NCBI GenBank assembly: GCA_022565695.1
Contig: JAIUME010000011.1
Location: forward strand, 26,906 to 90,905
DNA length: 64,000 bases
DNA from: Alcanivorax sp.
GTDB taxonomy: Bacteria; Pseudomonadota; Gammaproteobacteria; Pseudomonadales; Alcanivoracaceae
Direction of reading: 5' to 3'
In this document: in pieces, positions 7,726 to 17,784 of the stretch
How positions within the stretch are numbered: the stretch's first letter is position 1
How the letters are laid out: each line of letters begins with the position of its first letter
Notes under the pieces: model-generated
Database searches by the model: none
Seen by the model: the letters and a program-made list of their open reading frames with translations, nothing else
Told to the model about the DNA's origin: nothing
Position numbers and translations under genes: made by a program

Positions 7726-8445
7726 GTGGAAGGACCTGACATCACCAGCGACATGACCGGCAACGGCATAAATGTCTGCATCGTCGAGGACGACACAGAG
7801 TTACGTCAGTTATTCACCTACGCCCTGACCCACGCAGGGTTCACCGTCCGCGCCTTCCCCGGTTCCAGAGAGCTTTATGCGGAACTGCTTCGAGAGCCCA
7901 CCGAACTGCTGCTGCTGGACCTCGGCCTGCCGGGTGAAGATGGCCATGCCATCATGCGCCGCCTCAGAAACACCATGTCTATCGATATCGGTATCGTTAT
8001 CTGCTCAGCCCGCAACACCGTGGACGAACGCATACGCAGCATGATGACAGGCGCCGATGCCTATCTTGTCAAACCCGTCGACCTGCGTGAGCTGGTTGCC
8101 ACACTGCTCACCGTCCATCGTCGCGTGAGAAAAGCTGTTACCAATGTGCCAAACACGACAACCTGGTCGTTGATCGATAACGGCTGGTCGCTGCGCTGCC
8201 CCGACGGTGAAAGTCTGGCCCTGACTGCGTCGGAAAGCAGCGTCCTGAAGCTGCTTTTCGAGACACCAGGCAAGCCGGTTCCCCGCGAGGTCATGATTGC
8301 TGCACTCGGCCACAGTAGCGATTATTACCTGGATCATCGCCTGGATATGGTGTTCACCCGCCTGCGCCGCAAGGTACGGGAAGGTTGCACAGCTCGCCTG
8401 CCCCTGCGCGCCGTACGCGGCGTCGGATTTATTCTCAGCCCGTGA
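7726..8445 (+). CDS. OmpR-type response regulator, copy 1
   Basis: 239 aa. The receiver domain has the acidic pair in IVEDDTE, the phospho-acceptor Asp65 in LLLLDLGLPGEDG and the Lys in YLVKPVD. The C-terminal winged helix has SESSVLKLLFETPGKPVPREV and ends RGVGFILSP. The frame opens at an ATG at 7669, but comparison with the paralogue at 19909 aligns its ATG with a GTG at 7726 here. That start gives Asp65 in both copies and leaves the conserved TATACT box in the promoter. The gene sits 154 bp upstream of a giant Ig-like/OmpA gene, its likely target (inference). No kinase gene is adjacent to this copy; the nearest is at 17.8 kb. Confidence 0.88.
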   Translation: MEGPDITSDMTGNGINVCIVEDDTELRQLFTYALTHAGFTVRAFPGSRELYAELLREPTELLLLDLGLPGEDGHAIMRRLRNTMSIDIGIVICSARNTVDERIRSMMTGADAYLVKPVDLRELVATLLTVHRRVRKAVTNVPNTTTWSLIDNGWSLRCPDGESLALTASESSVLKLLFETPGKPVPREVMIAALGHSSDYYLDHRLDMVFTRLRRKVREGCTARLPLRAVRGVGFILSP

Positions 8446-8482
8446 ACACAATGTGAATTTCCGGTTGGTTTCGCCACTATCA

Positions 8483-8502
8483 GTGAGTGCCCTCCCCCCG
8501 CC
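8483..8502 (+). promoter_or_regulatory. Conserved GTGAGTGCC/C-rich block upstream of giant gene 1
   Basis: GTGAGTGCC followed by a C-rich run and GCC is found 117 bp before this giant gene and 113 bp before the second one (from 20660). The flanks are diverged, so the block stands out. It may be a promoter element or a response-regulator site. Confidence 0.4.
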
Positions 8503-8599
8503 TGCGCATTAGGCTGCCAGCAAAACTACCAAAAGGAACCGCGGGCGATTTTGTGCCCACGGTCCTGACGCGTCACTCGGGGTTCAGGGGGAACATCCA

Positions 8600-11500
8600 A
8601 TGCACAGGCCATATACCGCCCGTTTCACACTACTGTTGTTGACCATGCTGACCACGCTGTTCAGCACGGCCCAGGCCGATATCATTCGTGCCTTCGACAC
8701 GCGTGCCAGCGTCGACCAGCGCGGCGATATCCTGATGATCGGCAACACCCTGCTCACCTGTGCGCCGGTTCTGTTGCCGCCATACTGCTCCAGTATCCAG
8801 TCGGGCAGTAGCAGCGGCGGCAATGGCTTCCGCAACATGATTAATGTCAATATTGACTCGCTGGCGGGTTTTGACAATTCATCCTCGGCGAATCTGCTCC
8901 TGCCTACTGGTGCCACCGTCCAGTTCGCCGGCCTCTACTGGGGCGCACGGGCAGCCACCACCAACAGTAACCGTGGCAATATCCGGCTACGTGTGCCCGG
9001 GAATCCCGGTTATCACCACCTCTCCGCCACCACGCTGGACACCCTGCCGACGGACCGTACCGATGCCAGTTCCCACCCCTACCAGGCCATGGTTGATATC
9101 ACCAACCTGGTATCACAGGCGGGCTCCGGCACCTACACCGTCGCCGACCTGACCGCCAATACCGGCAACGGCGGCTCGCTCGGTAATTACGGCGGCTGGG
9201 GCCTGGTGATCATCTACCAGGACGACAGCCAACCTTTCCGTCGGCTGACGATCTATGACGGCGCCGCCACGGTGACCGACAACGAAACCGTATCCATCAC
9301 CGTCGAGAACCTGCTGACACCACTGCACGGCAACTTTACGACACGCCTCGGCGCACTCGTGTGGGAAGGCGACCAGGACATTACTGGCGCCCAGTTCCGT
9401 CTGGAAGGCCAGCAGCTCAGCGACGCACAGAACCCGGCCAATAACTTCTGGAACAGCACTATCACCCGCCTGGGTCAGCACATCACCAACAAGAACCCGC
9501 ATTACATCAACCAGATGGCGCTGGACATCAACTATGTCAACGCCTCCGGCATTCTCGCCAACGGCGCCCAGAACGCCACGCTGGATTTCATTACCAACCA
9601 GGACTTCTACTTTCCGCATGTCGCGGCGTTCGCTGTGGAAATGTATGTGCCCGACCTGATCACCTCCTTGACCATTAACGGTGTGGATGTGGATGGCGGC
9701 ATGCTGCTGCCCGGTGACGACATCGAATACACCGTGACCTTCGAGAATACCGGGCTGGATGGCGCCACCAATGTGGTTCTGGAAAACCCGTTGCCCGCCG
9801 GCGTCAGTTATGTGCCCGGTTCACTGGAGATCCTGTCCAATGCCACCGGCGGCACCACCGGCATGCAGACCGACGCCGCTGGCGACGATCTGGCCGACGT
9901 TGTTGGCAGTAGCGTGGTATTCCGCCTGGGCGCTGGCGCCACCGCCACTCAGGGTGGCTACATACCTATCGGTGAAGGTGCCAGCATCCGCTTCCGCGTC
10001 AGCGTGGACGATGATCCTGCCCTGCTCGGCGAAACCATTACCAACACCGTTTCTGTCACCTACAACGCGGAAACCCTGGGCACCGAATACAATGCCTCCG
10101 GCAACATCAGTATGGGCCTCACCCTGGCCGAAACGAGTGACATCAACCAGGCCCTGACGCTGGATATCAGCGCCGCCCCGCCTTCCGGCGCCACCCCGGG
10201 TGCGACCCTGCCCTATACCTTTACCGTCACCAACAACGGCAACGTGGTGTTGAAAAACCTGGCCATCAACGGCGCACTGCTGGACAACAGCGCCACCTGC
10301 GTGGCCACCAGCCTGGCCCCGAATAACAGCACCACCTGCGAAGGCATTGTCACGCTGACCTCGGCAATGCTTGACGCAGAGCAGGTCTCACTGGATGTCA
10401 CACTCAGCGCCACCGGCCCCGCCGGTGCCATCAGCATCCCGGGCGCCACCACCACGGCCCTGGACTTGCCCCCGGCGCTGCTCAGCATCACCCGCTTTGC
10501 TCCCGCCGATGCACTCACCAATGTGGACCCGGTGGGTTTCCTGGTGACGTTCAGCGAGGACGTGGTCAATGTTGATATCACCGACTTCATGCCCACGGGC
10601 AGTGCCGCAGGCAGCGCATCCATTCTCAGCGTGACTACCCAGGGCGGCGACAACAGCTATCTGGTCACGGTCACTGGCATCAGTGACGCAGATGGCGCCC
10701 TCGGCCTGGCACTGTCGCCCACGCAGGATATCGAGGACAACACCGGTAATGCGCTGATCAGCACCACGCCCAGCGGCGCCAACCAGACCTATACCCTCGA
10801 CAATACGCCACCGACAGCACCGGCGATCACCGGCATTTCCGAAGATACCGGCATCAGCAACAGCGATGGCATTACCAGTGACAACACGCTGGTATTCCAG
10901 GGCACTGGCGAAGCTGGCAGTCTGATTACCGTCTATCTGGATGGCGCTTCTATCGGCACCGTGGTGGTTGATGGCAGCGGTAACTGGTCTCTGGATCACA
11001 GCGCCACCACCCTGAACGACGGCACCTATATCCTCACCGCCACGGCAGACGATGCCGTGGGCAACACCTCCGACCTGTCCGATGGCTTTACCGTGGTCGT
11101 GGATACTGTCGCGCCGACACCAACCCTGGATCAGGACGGTGCCGAGCTTAACGACAGCACCCCCACCCTCACCGGCACCACCAAACCCGGCGCCACCGTG
11201 GTCGTCACTATTGATGGCGAGACTTACACCACCACCGCCGATAAAACCACCGGCGTCTGGACCGTCACCGTCACCGAAGAACTGGCAGATGGCACCCACA
11301 CTGTCGACGTTGCCATCACCGACCTGGCTGGCAACAGCGACAGCGGCACCTTCACCGTGAGCATCGATGGCGAACCACCGGTTGTGGAAAGCATCCAGCG
11401 GCACACGCCCACCGAGGAATTCACCAGCGCTGACACTGTGGCCTTCCTGGTGGTGTTCGATGAAGAAGTCTTCGGTGTCGACGCCACTGACTTTGTCCTC

Positions 11501-14500
11501 ACCGGCACTGCTGCCACCGGCGCCATCATCAGCAATCTGATTGCACAAGCCGGCGGCACCCAGTACCTGGTGGAAATCAGCGGCATCGACAATGCGGACG
11601 GCGCGCTTGGTCTGGCCATCAGTGCCACCGCAGACATCCTCGACAGCCACGGCAATGCCCTGACCCCGGCAGTACCGCCGATCAGCGAAGGTTATGTGCT
11701 GGACAATACGGCACCGACGCTGGATGCAGCGGTGATCGAGGATGACACCCTGACCCTGCACTTCGACGAAACCCTGGATAACACCAGTGTGCCGTCGGCA
11801 GGCGACTTCATCGTCATGGTGGACGGTGATCCCGCCACCATTGCCAGTGTCGCCGTTATCGATAACACCGTGGTGCTGACCCTGAGCAGTATTATCGCCA
11901 GCGATGCCGATGCCACCGTCAGCTATACGCCAGGCACCAACCCGATTCAGGATCTGGCAGGCAACCCGGCGGACAGCTTCAGCGGTGAGCCCGTTACCAA
12001 CGACACCGCAGACAATGTGCCGCCGCGTCTGGACAACATCAGCCGTCACGATCCGGTGGATGCCCTGACCAACGCCAGCAGCGTCACCTTCCTCGTTACC
12101 TTCGATGAAGATGTGACCAATGTCGCCATCGGCAGCTTCGAGGCCACGGGCGCTGGCGCCACCACGGCCACCATCGACAACGTCACCGCCCTCAGCGGCA
12201 ACAGCTATACCGTCACCGTAGGCGGTATCGATGAAGCCAATGGCGAACTGGGTCTGATGCTCTCCAGCATGCAGAACATCGAAGATCTGGCGGGTAACCT
12301 GCTGGTGGACTCGGGCGTTCTCGGCAACAGCGAGACCTATACTCTCGACAATACACCACCGACAGTACCGGCGATCACCGGGATTACCGAAGACACCGGG
12401 ATCAGCGATGAGGATGGCATCACCAGCGACAACACGCTGATCTTCCACGGCACCGGCGAGCCCGGCAGCGACATCACCGTCTATCTGGACGAGGTGGCAA
12501 TTGGCACGGTTGCGGTCGACAGCGACGGCAACTGGTCACTGGACCACACGGCCACCGTGCTGACCGACGGCACCTACACAATCACGGCCACAGCGGAGGA
12601 TGCGGCGGGTAATACCTCCGAGCTGTCCGATAGCTTTACCGTGGTCGTCGTCACCCGGGTTGATGAGCCCACCCTCGATCAGGACGGCAGCACGCTGGAA
12701 GACGGCACCCTGACCGGCACCACTTCGCCCCATACCGAAGTCTGTGTGGCCATCAACGGCACACAGGTCGCCTGCACCACCGCTGACGACAATGGCGACT
12801 GGACGCTGGCGCTGGACGAACTCGGGCCCGGCACCCATGACCTGGATATCACGGTCACCGACCCTGCCGGCAACGAGGACAGCGGCGCCTTTACCGTCAC
12901 GGTGAACACGCCATCGACCCCGCTCATTACCGCCATCACTGACGATACCGGTGTCAGCGACAGTGACGGGATTACCCGGGACAACACGCCCACCGTGCAC
13001 GGCACCGCGCACGCCGGACATACCGTGATGGTCTTCCGAAACGGTGACCTGATTGGCACCACCATCGCCAATATCGATGGCCAGTGGTCGCTGCCGCACA
13101 GCGGTCTGCCCCTGGGCGATGGCAGCTATCTCATCACCGCTATCGGGGAAGATGCGCTGGGCAACATGTCCGCAGCATCGCTCCCTTTCGCGCTGACCAT
13201 CGACACCGACACCAGCGTGCCGACGCTGAATCAGGACGGCGAAACCCATGATGCAACGCCGACCCTGACTGGCGACGCCGAGCCGGGCGCCGGGATCACC
13301 GTGACCATCGGCGGTGACACCTGGACCACCACCGCCGACAACGACGGCCACTGGCGTGTGGTGATCGAGGCCCCCCTGCCCAACGGCGACTACGACGTCA
13401 CCGTTGAGGCCACCGATACGGCAGGCAATACCGCCTCGGGCGACTACACCCTCAACATCCAGGAGGCCCTGACCGTGCTGCGCCGGGTCGAACGTGACGC
13501 ACCGCTGCAACGCGAAACCAACGCCACCCAGGTGAGCTTCCTGCTGGTGTTCAGCCAACAGGTGGCCGGTGTGGACGCCACAGATATCGCCCTGACCGGC
13601 ACAGTGGTCAGCGACATCCTGATCCATCAGGTGACACCGCTGGGTATCAATGGCGATGGCGAAGACCTCTACCGCGTCACGCTGAACGTGTCCAACAGCC
13701 CCAACGGTGAACTGGGCCTGGCACTGGCCGTTGGCCAGAGCATTGTCGACCAGTACAGCAACCCGCTGGGCAACACGACACCGGGCGGCAACGAGGACTA
13801 CCTGCTGGATAATCTGGCGCCGGTGCTGACAGAGGCCAGCGTGACCGGCCGCAGCCTGACCCTCCTCTACGACGAGCCGCTCAACGGTGGTAGCGTGCCC
13901 GACGTCGGTGACTTCACCGTGATCACCAGGGGCAAGAGTGTGGCGGTGGTGGCCGTCGATATCAGCGGCGACCGCGTGACGCTGACACTGGCAGCCCCGG
14001 TTTCTGCCGGCGCCTCAGTCAACGTCAGCTACACCCCTGGCACACCAGCCATTGAGGATCTGGCCGGCAATGACGCCAGTGCGCTCTCGGATCAGGGTGT
14101 CACCAACTTCACTCTGCGCGACGTAGAAACCGGCCTGCGCGGTGTCGGCAGCGGCACGCCGGTGTTGCTGTTGATGCTGGCCTTGTGCGGCGCGCTGCGC
14201 CGCAGGGCCACCTGGCTGGGCGTAGTGGCCAGCATCGGCCTGCTGTCCACCAGCGTTGCCACTGCCAGCCATCAATTCTATGCCGGCGGCGGTGTGGGCC
14301 AGTCCCGCCTGGCGCCAGACACCGATAACACGGGTTACCGGATTGATGACAGGACCGACACAGCGCTGGACCTGTTTGTCGGCTATCAATGGCACCCGCA
14401 CTGGAGCGCCGAGCTGTCCTGGCACGACCTGGGCGTCGCCGAACTGGAACCCACCCTGCCCGGGCTGGACCCGTTCGATGTCGATTACCGCTTCCTTGGC

Positions 14501-15409
14501 CTGTCGGGGCTCGCATACCTCAAAGGCTTCGACTGGGATGCACGCGGCTGGGATCTGTTTGGCCGCCTTGGCGTGGGCACTCTGGACACCTCCGGCGAGG
14601 GCGGCATCAGTGTGGATCAGGACAAGGACTGGCAAATGTTTTTCGGCGCCGGTATGGAATACCGCTTTGCCCGCGGCTGGGCCACGCGCCTGCAGGCCAC
14701 GAGCTTTGACAAGGACGCTGCGGTGGTCACCCTTGATGTGCTCAAGCGCTTCGGTCGTCGCCCGACGCCACCACCCCCGCCGCCACCACTGGACAGCGAC
14801 GGCGATGGCGTCATCGACGAACTGGATCAGTGCCCGGATACCCCGCGTGGCGTGGCGGTTGATGACGTCGGCTGCCCCCTCGACAGTGACGGCGATGGCG
14901 TGCCTGACTACCTGGATCAATGCCCGAACACGCCCCGTGGTGCGCCAGTGGATGAAGTCGGCTGCCCCCTCGACAGCGATGGCGACGGCGTACCTGACTA
15001 CCGCGATGCCTGCCCGAACACCCCCGCTGGCGCCAAGGTGGACGATCAGGGCTGCGAGGAAGCCTTCGCCCTGGAAGTCAGGAACATCCTGTTCGCCAGT
15101 AATTCCGCCGAGCTGACCCCTGCCGGCGCGGAGGCCCTGACCAAAGTGGCGGCCTACCTGGGCGCCGCCGATACCCGACTGCTGATTGTTGCCCATACCG
15201 ACAGCCAGGGCGCGGCGGCCTACAACCAGGAATTGTCAGAGCGGCGGGCGGAAAACGTGGTCAATGCATTGATTGATCACGGCATCGACCCGGCACGCCT
15301 GCAGTTCCGGGGCATGGGGCAATCCGCCCCCATCGCCGATAACCGCACCGCAGAAGGACGCCAGCAGAACCGCCGCGTGGAGTTCATTGTCATGGAAGCA
15401 GAAGACTGA
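8600..15409 (+). CDS. Giant secreted Ig-like repeat protein fused to an OmpA-type outer membrane protein, copy 1
   Basis: 2269 aa. Signal peptide 1-26 (STAQA, then D). A unique N-terminal domain (27-350) precedes a DUF11-like region (about 355-505) and about twelve Ig-like modules of three types: BapA/Big-type, SwmB-like with SYTPGTNPIQDLAGN, and others starting like RHDPVDALTN. Residues 735-1250 form one 516-residue period. At about 1845-1890 is a Gly-rich, hydrophobic, RRR segment followed by a second hydrophobic, signal-peptide-like stretch ending SVATA. Then come an eight-strand barrel-like region (about 1890-2055), a Pro run, three calcium-type DSDGDG repeats (2064-2150) and an OmpA C-terminal domain (2157-2262) with VAHTDSQG and NRRVEF. 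It is probably a surface adhesin or matrix protein. AGGGGG precedes the ATG. Whether it stays one chain is open. Confidence 0.85.
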   Translation: MHRPYTARFTLLLLTMLTTLFSTAQADIIRAFDTRASVDQRGDILMIGNTLLTCAPVLLPPYCSSIQSGSSSGGNGFRNMINVNIDSLAGFDNSSSANLLLPTGATVQFAGLYWGARAATTNSNRGNIRLRVPGNPGYHHLSATTLDTLPTDRTDASSHPYQAMVDITNLVSQAGSGTYTVADLTANTGNGGSLGNYGGWGLVIIYQDDSQPFRRLTIYDGAATVTDNETVSITVENLLTPLHGNFTTRLGALVWEGDQDITGAQFRLEGQQLSDAQNPANNFWNSTITRLGQHITNKNPHYINQMALDINYVNASGILANGAQNATLDFITNQDFYFPHVAAFAVEMYVPDLITSLTINGVDVDGGMLLPGDDIEYTVTFENTGLDGATNVVLENPLPAGVSYVPGSLEILSNATGGTTGMQTDAAGDDLADVVGSSVVFRLGAGATATQGGYIPIGEGASIRFRVSVDDDPALLGETITNTVSVTYNAETLGTEYNASGNISMGLTLAETSDINQALTLDISAAPPSGATPGATLPYTFTVTNNGNVVLKNLAINGALLDNSATCVATSLAPNNSTTCEGIVTLTSAMLDAEQVSLDVTLSATGPAGAISIPGATTTALDLPPALLSITRFAPADALTNVDPVGFLVTFSEDVVNVDITDFMPTGSAAGSASILSVTTQGGDNSYLVTVTGISDADGALGLALSPTQDIEDNTGNALISTTPSGANQTYTLDNTPPTAPAITGISEDTGISNSDGITSDNTLVFQGTGEAGSLITVYLDGASIGTVVVDGSGNWSLDHSATTLNDGTYILTATADDAVGNTSDLSDGFTVVVDTVAPTPTLDQDGAELNDSTPTLTGTTKPGATVVVTIDGETYTTTADKTTGVWTVTVTEELADGTHTVDVAITDLAGNSDSGTFTVSIDGEPPVVESIQRHTPTEEFTSADTVAFLVVFDEEVFGVDATDFVLTGTAATGAIISNLIAQAGGTQYLVEISGIDNADGALGLAISATADILDSHGNALTPAVPPISEGYVLDNTAPTLDAAVIEDDTLTLHFDETLDNTSVPSAGDFIVMVDGDPATIASVAVIDNTVVLTLSSIIASDADATVSYTPGTNPIQDLAGNPADSFSGEPVTNDTADNVPPRLDNISRHDPVDALTNASSVTFLVTFDEDVTNVAIGSFEATGAGATTATIDNVTALSGNSYTVTVGGIDEANGELGLMLSSMQNIEDLAGNLLVDSGVLGNSETYTLDNTPPTVPAITGITEDTGISDEDGITSDNTLIFHGTGEPGSDITVYLDEVAIGTVAVDSDGNWSLDHTATVLTDGTYTITATAEDAAGNTSELSDSFTVVVVTRVDEPTLDQDGSTLEDGTLTGTTSPHTEVCVAINGTQVACTTADDNGDWTLALDELGPGTHDLDITVTDPAGNEDSGAFTVTVNTPSTPLITAITDDTGVSDSDGITRDNTPTVHGTAHAGHTVMVFRNGDLIGTTIANIDGQWSLPHSGLPLGDGSYLITAIGEDALGNMSAASLPFALTIDTDTSVPTLNQDGETHDATPTLTGDAEPGAGITVTIGGDTWTTTADNDGHWRVVIEAPLPNGDYDVTVEATDTAGNTASGDYTLNIQEALTVLRRVERDAPLQRETNATQVSFLLVFSQQVAGVDATDIALTGTVVSDILIHQVTPLGINGDGEDLYRVTLNVSNSPNGELGLALAVGQSIVDQYSNPLGNTTPGGNEDYLLDNLAPVLTEASVTGRSLTLLYDEPLNGGSVPDVGDFTVITRGKSVAVVAVDISGDRVTLTLAAPVSAGASVNVSYTPGTPAIEDLAGNDASALSDQGVTNFTLRDVETGLRGVGSGTPVLLLMLALCGALRRRATWLGVVASIGLLSTSVATASHQFYAGGGVGQSRLAPDTDNTGYRIDDRTDTALDLFVGYQWHPHWSAELSWHDLGVAELEPTLPGLDPFDVDYRFLGLSGLAYLKGFDWDARGWDLFGRLGVGTLDTSGEGGISVDQDKDWQMFFGAGMEYRFARGWATRLQATSFDKDAAVVTLDVLKRFGRRPTPPPPPPPLDSDGDGVIDELDQCPDTPRGVAVDDVGCPLDSDGDGVPDYLDQCPNTPRGAPVDEVGCPLDSDGDGVPDYRDACPNTPAGAKVDDQGCEEAFALEVRNILFASNSAELTPAGAEALTKVAAYLGAADTRLLIVAHTDSQGAAAYNQELSERRAENVVNALIDHGIDPARLQFRGMGQSAPIADNRTAEGRQQNRRVEFIVMEAED
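10802..12349 (+). repeat. Single copy of the 1548-bp (516-residue) Ig-module period in giant gene 1
   Basis: The landmark encoding DNTPPT, then PAITGI, starts at 10802 and recurs at 12350, exactly 1548 bp later. The period holds five Ig-like modules. Giant gene 2 contains two full copies with the same period. Confidence 0.8.
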
Positions 15410-15417
15410 CACCGGAT

Positions 15418-15444
15418 ACCGGGCGGGTCATTCACCCGCCCGGT
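15418..15444. terminator. Hairpin after giant gene 1
   Basis: Perfect 11-bp stem ACCGGGCGGGT/ACCCGCCCGGT with a 5-nt loop, 9 bp past the stop and between convergent genes. No T-tract. A similar hairpin occurs after giant gene 2. Confidence 0.6.
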
Positions 15445-15484
15445 CCGGCCTCGACGAACACATCGTCATACCCCGCAGTGGTCA

Positions 15485-17755
15485 TCAGAAGCGCAGCACC
15501 AGGCTGACACCGGCTGTACGCGGCGCACCAGCAAGCGCACCGTAATCCCCCCCACCGTTCAACGCGAAGACGGCGCTCATGTAGCGCTCGTCGGTCAGGT
15601 TGCGCACCCACAGTTCAATATCCCAGTGAGGGTGACGCAGGCCAATCAGGGCATCGACAAGCTCGCGGCTGTCCACGTGGCTGCCCTGCCCTCGCTCGGT
15701 GGTGCCGGGATAGTCACTGCGATATTGATAGTTGATACCGCTATAGAGCTCTCTTGTGTCGCTTAACGGGATGCTATGGCGAAGGTCGGCAAACCCCGTC
15801 CAGCGTGGCGCATTGGCCATCCTCTCGCCGCTGAGGTCGCAGAATAACTGCCCCGACTCCGGCGGACAGGGTGCATCACGAAAGTCGAGATAGCGTGCGT
15901 CGTTGTATCCCACACCGGTGGCAAACCGGAACCCGGCAGGTAACGTCAGATCCGTACTTGCTTCCACGCCACGCGAGCGAACCCGGTCGACGTTGATGAT
16001 GTTGTTCATTTGCGGGATCAGCGGCGAGGAATCCGGATTGTAGGTAAGCGCCTGATAATCCCGAATTTCGGTCAAATAGACTGTCAGCTGCATCCGCGCT
16101 GCATCCGTGAGCGCCAGCGCTACGCTGGCATCGATACTGCGGCTGTGCTCGGCGTCAAACGTCGGCGGCACATTGCCGCTCACCGTTTCGCCGTTAATAC
16201 CGCCCGGCTTGTATCCGCTGCTCACCGCCACCTCGTACTGCGCGGCGCGAGACGGCATATAGCGCAGGCGCAGAGCGCCATCCAGGCTTTCGTCGCGCAG
16301 CTGGTGACGACTGTCCGCCGGCTGCCCCAACAGCATTGCGCGCAACAGCTCGAATTCCGGCACAGGCGGGATGGCCTGCAAGCCACCTATTCGACGTCCG
16401 GTAGTGCCGTGCTTGCGATCATGGCTGTGCCGCACCGTGCCACTAACGCCCAGATCAGGCCGCGCAAACCAGTCGAGCTGAGCAAACAGGGCCCGATGCC
16501 GGGCAGATTCTGTTCCCGGGGACACCACCGTGGCACCATCCATTACGCTGGCGAGTAACGCCTCATCCACGGGAGGGAAACCAAGACCTGCGGTAAACCA
16601 GCGCGCAGCGTCGGGGCCATAAGTCAGGCTGCGGCTGCGACGATGCGCGTGATCGTGATAGTAGCCACCCAGCTGATAATCCACTGCAGAGCCCAGAGAA
16701 CCTTCCAGACTCAGCGCCTGGCTCCATTGCCGATGCTGCAGCTCCGAGCCGCCGCGTGGCGCAATCGCCAGATCAATGCCATCCAGGTCCTGCCAGGCAT
16801 GCATATCCCATTCACGATACCCGGACACGCTGACCAGCCGCATGCCGGGAGTCAGCCAGGTATCCAGATGCAGGGTGGCCGAATCCTGATCCATCAGGCG
16901 CCGGTTGTCGCTGTCCTGGGCGACCTCGCGGGAAAATGGATCAGCGGCTAACAGGGGATGCCCGAGCAATGCAGCGCGGTTTTGCGATGCCTGGCTGTAG
17001 TGCGCCACGGAATAGGCGCAGCAGTTTTCATCCAGGTGGGTGCGTTCCAGGATAAGGCGTGCCCGACTATCCCCGCCCGGCAGCCAGAGGAGTTGGGCGC
17101 GCACGGCGTCATGTTGCGCGTTATTCACCTTGCGCCCGGTTGTGAGGTTGTCCACCACACCATCGCGCCGGTGGTTGTAGGCCGAAATGCGTCCGGCAAG
17201 TACTCCGGGCACCAGTTCGCCGTTGGCAACCAGTTCATGGTGGCGCAGCCCATCACTGCCACGCGAGGCCTTCAGTGCCGTATGATTGTGCCAGTCCGGT
17301 GCGCGATGCCGGATATGCAACGCCCCGACGCTGGTGACCGGGCCCGGCCCGCCAAGCACCGGCGTGCGCACCACATCGACCGCCTCGATGTCATACAGAT
17401 GTGCGGGAAACATGGCTTGTCTGCCGAGCGCCACATCATCCACCGTGACGCCCACGCTCCCCTGCATCCCATCGTTGAATCCGGTGGTGCCCAGGCCACG
17501 AATAAAGATACCGGTGTTGCGGTTATCCGGTTGGGTGAGTTGCAGCGACACGGCTGCAGAAGGCAGGTCCGCGGCGCTGACCAGCCCTCCGTGCTCCAAC
17601 GAACCGGCACTGACAGTGGTGGCAGACGTCGGCAGGGAGGTATCTCGCCCCTCGCTGGCAATCACCTGCACCGGAGGCAGCTCCGCAGCCTGCGCTGCAG
17701 ACAACAGCACCGTCATAACAACAAGCACTGGTCCGTGAGATGCCTTGACCAGCAT
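15485..17755 (-). CDS. TonB-dependent outer membrane receptor
   Basis: 756 aa. A signal peptide (about 1-23, ending AAQAAE) is followed by a plug domain with LQLTQPDNRNTGIFIRGLGT and VGVTVDDVALGRQ, then a large beta-barrel ending in the outer-membrane signature VSLVLRF with terminal Phe. The barrel is of the siderophore/cobalamin-receptor class; FQ-type ligand prediction is not possible from sequence. GGGGGGA precedes the ATG. It lies 29 bp downstream of the sensor-kinase stop, so the two form an operon, which suggests that receptor occupancy or the imported ligand is linked to the kinase signal (inference). There is no N-terminal signalling extension of the FecA type. Confidence 0.92.
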   Translation of the reverse strand: MLVKASHGPVLVVMTVLLSAAQAAELPPVQVIASEGRDTSLPTSATTVSAGSLEHGGLVSAADLPSAAVSLQLTQPDNRNTGIFIRGLGTTGFNDGMQGSVGVTVDDVALGRQAMFPAHLYDIEAVDVVRTPVLGGPGPVTSVGALHIRHRAPDWHNHTALKASRGSDGLRHHELVANGELVPGVLAGRISAYNHRRDGVVDNLTTGRKVNNAQHDAVRAQLLWLPGGDSRARLILERTHLDENCCAYSVAHYSQASQNRAALLGHPLLAADPFSREVAQDSDNRRLMDQDSATLHLDTWLTPGMRLVSVSGYREWDMHAWQDLDGIDLAIAPRGGSELQHRQWSQALSLEGSLGSAVDYQLGGYYHDHAHRRSRSLTYGPDAARWFTAGLGFPPVDEALLASVMDGATVVSPGTESARHRALFAQLDWFARPDLGVSGTVRHSHDRKHGTTGRRIGGLQAIPPVPEFELLRAMLLGQPADSRHQLRDESLDGALRLRYMPSRAAQYEVAVSSGYKPGGINGETVSGNVPPTFDAEHSRSIDASVALALTDAARMQLTVYLTEIRDYQALTYNPDSSPLIPQMNNIINVDRVRSRGVEASTDLTLPAGFRFATGVGYNDARYLDFRDAPCPPESGQLFCDLSGERMANAPRWTGFADLRHSIPLSDTRELYSGINYQYRSDYPGTTERGQGSHVDSRELVDALIGLRHPHWDIELWVRNLTDERYMSAVFALNGGGDYGALAGAPRTAGVSLVLRF

Positions 17756-17784
17756 GCGTATTCCCCCCTTGATACATTATATTC

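Noticed and set aside
10388..12448. A 686-codon minus-strand open frame inside giant gene 1, and similar long frames at 12536-13627, 22615-24627 and 24715-26748
   Set aside because: They are antisense shadows of repetitive GC-rich coding DNA. Composition is dominated by Gly, His, Val and Ala in a repeated pattern that mirrors the sense repeats, and they have no start signal or recognised domain.
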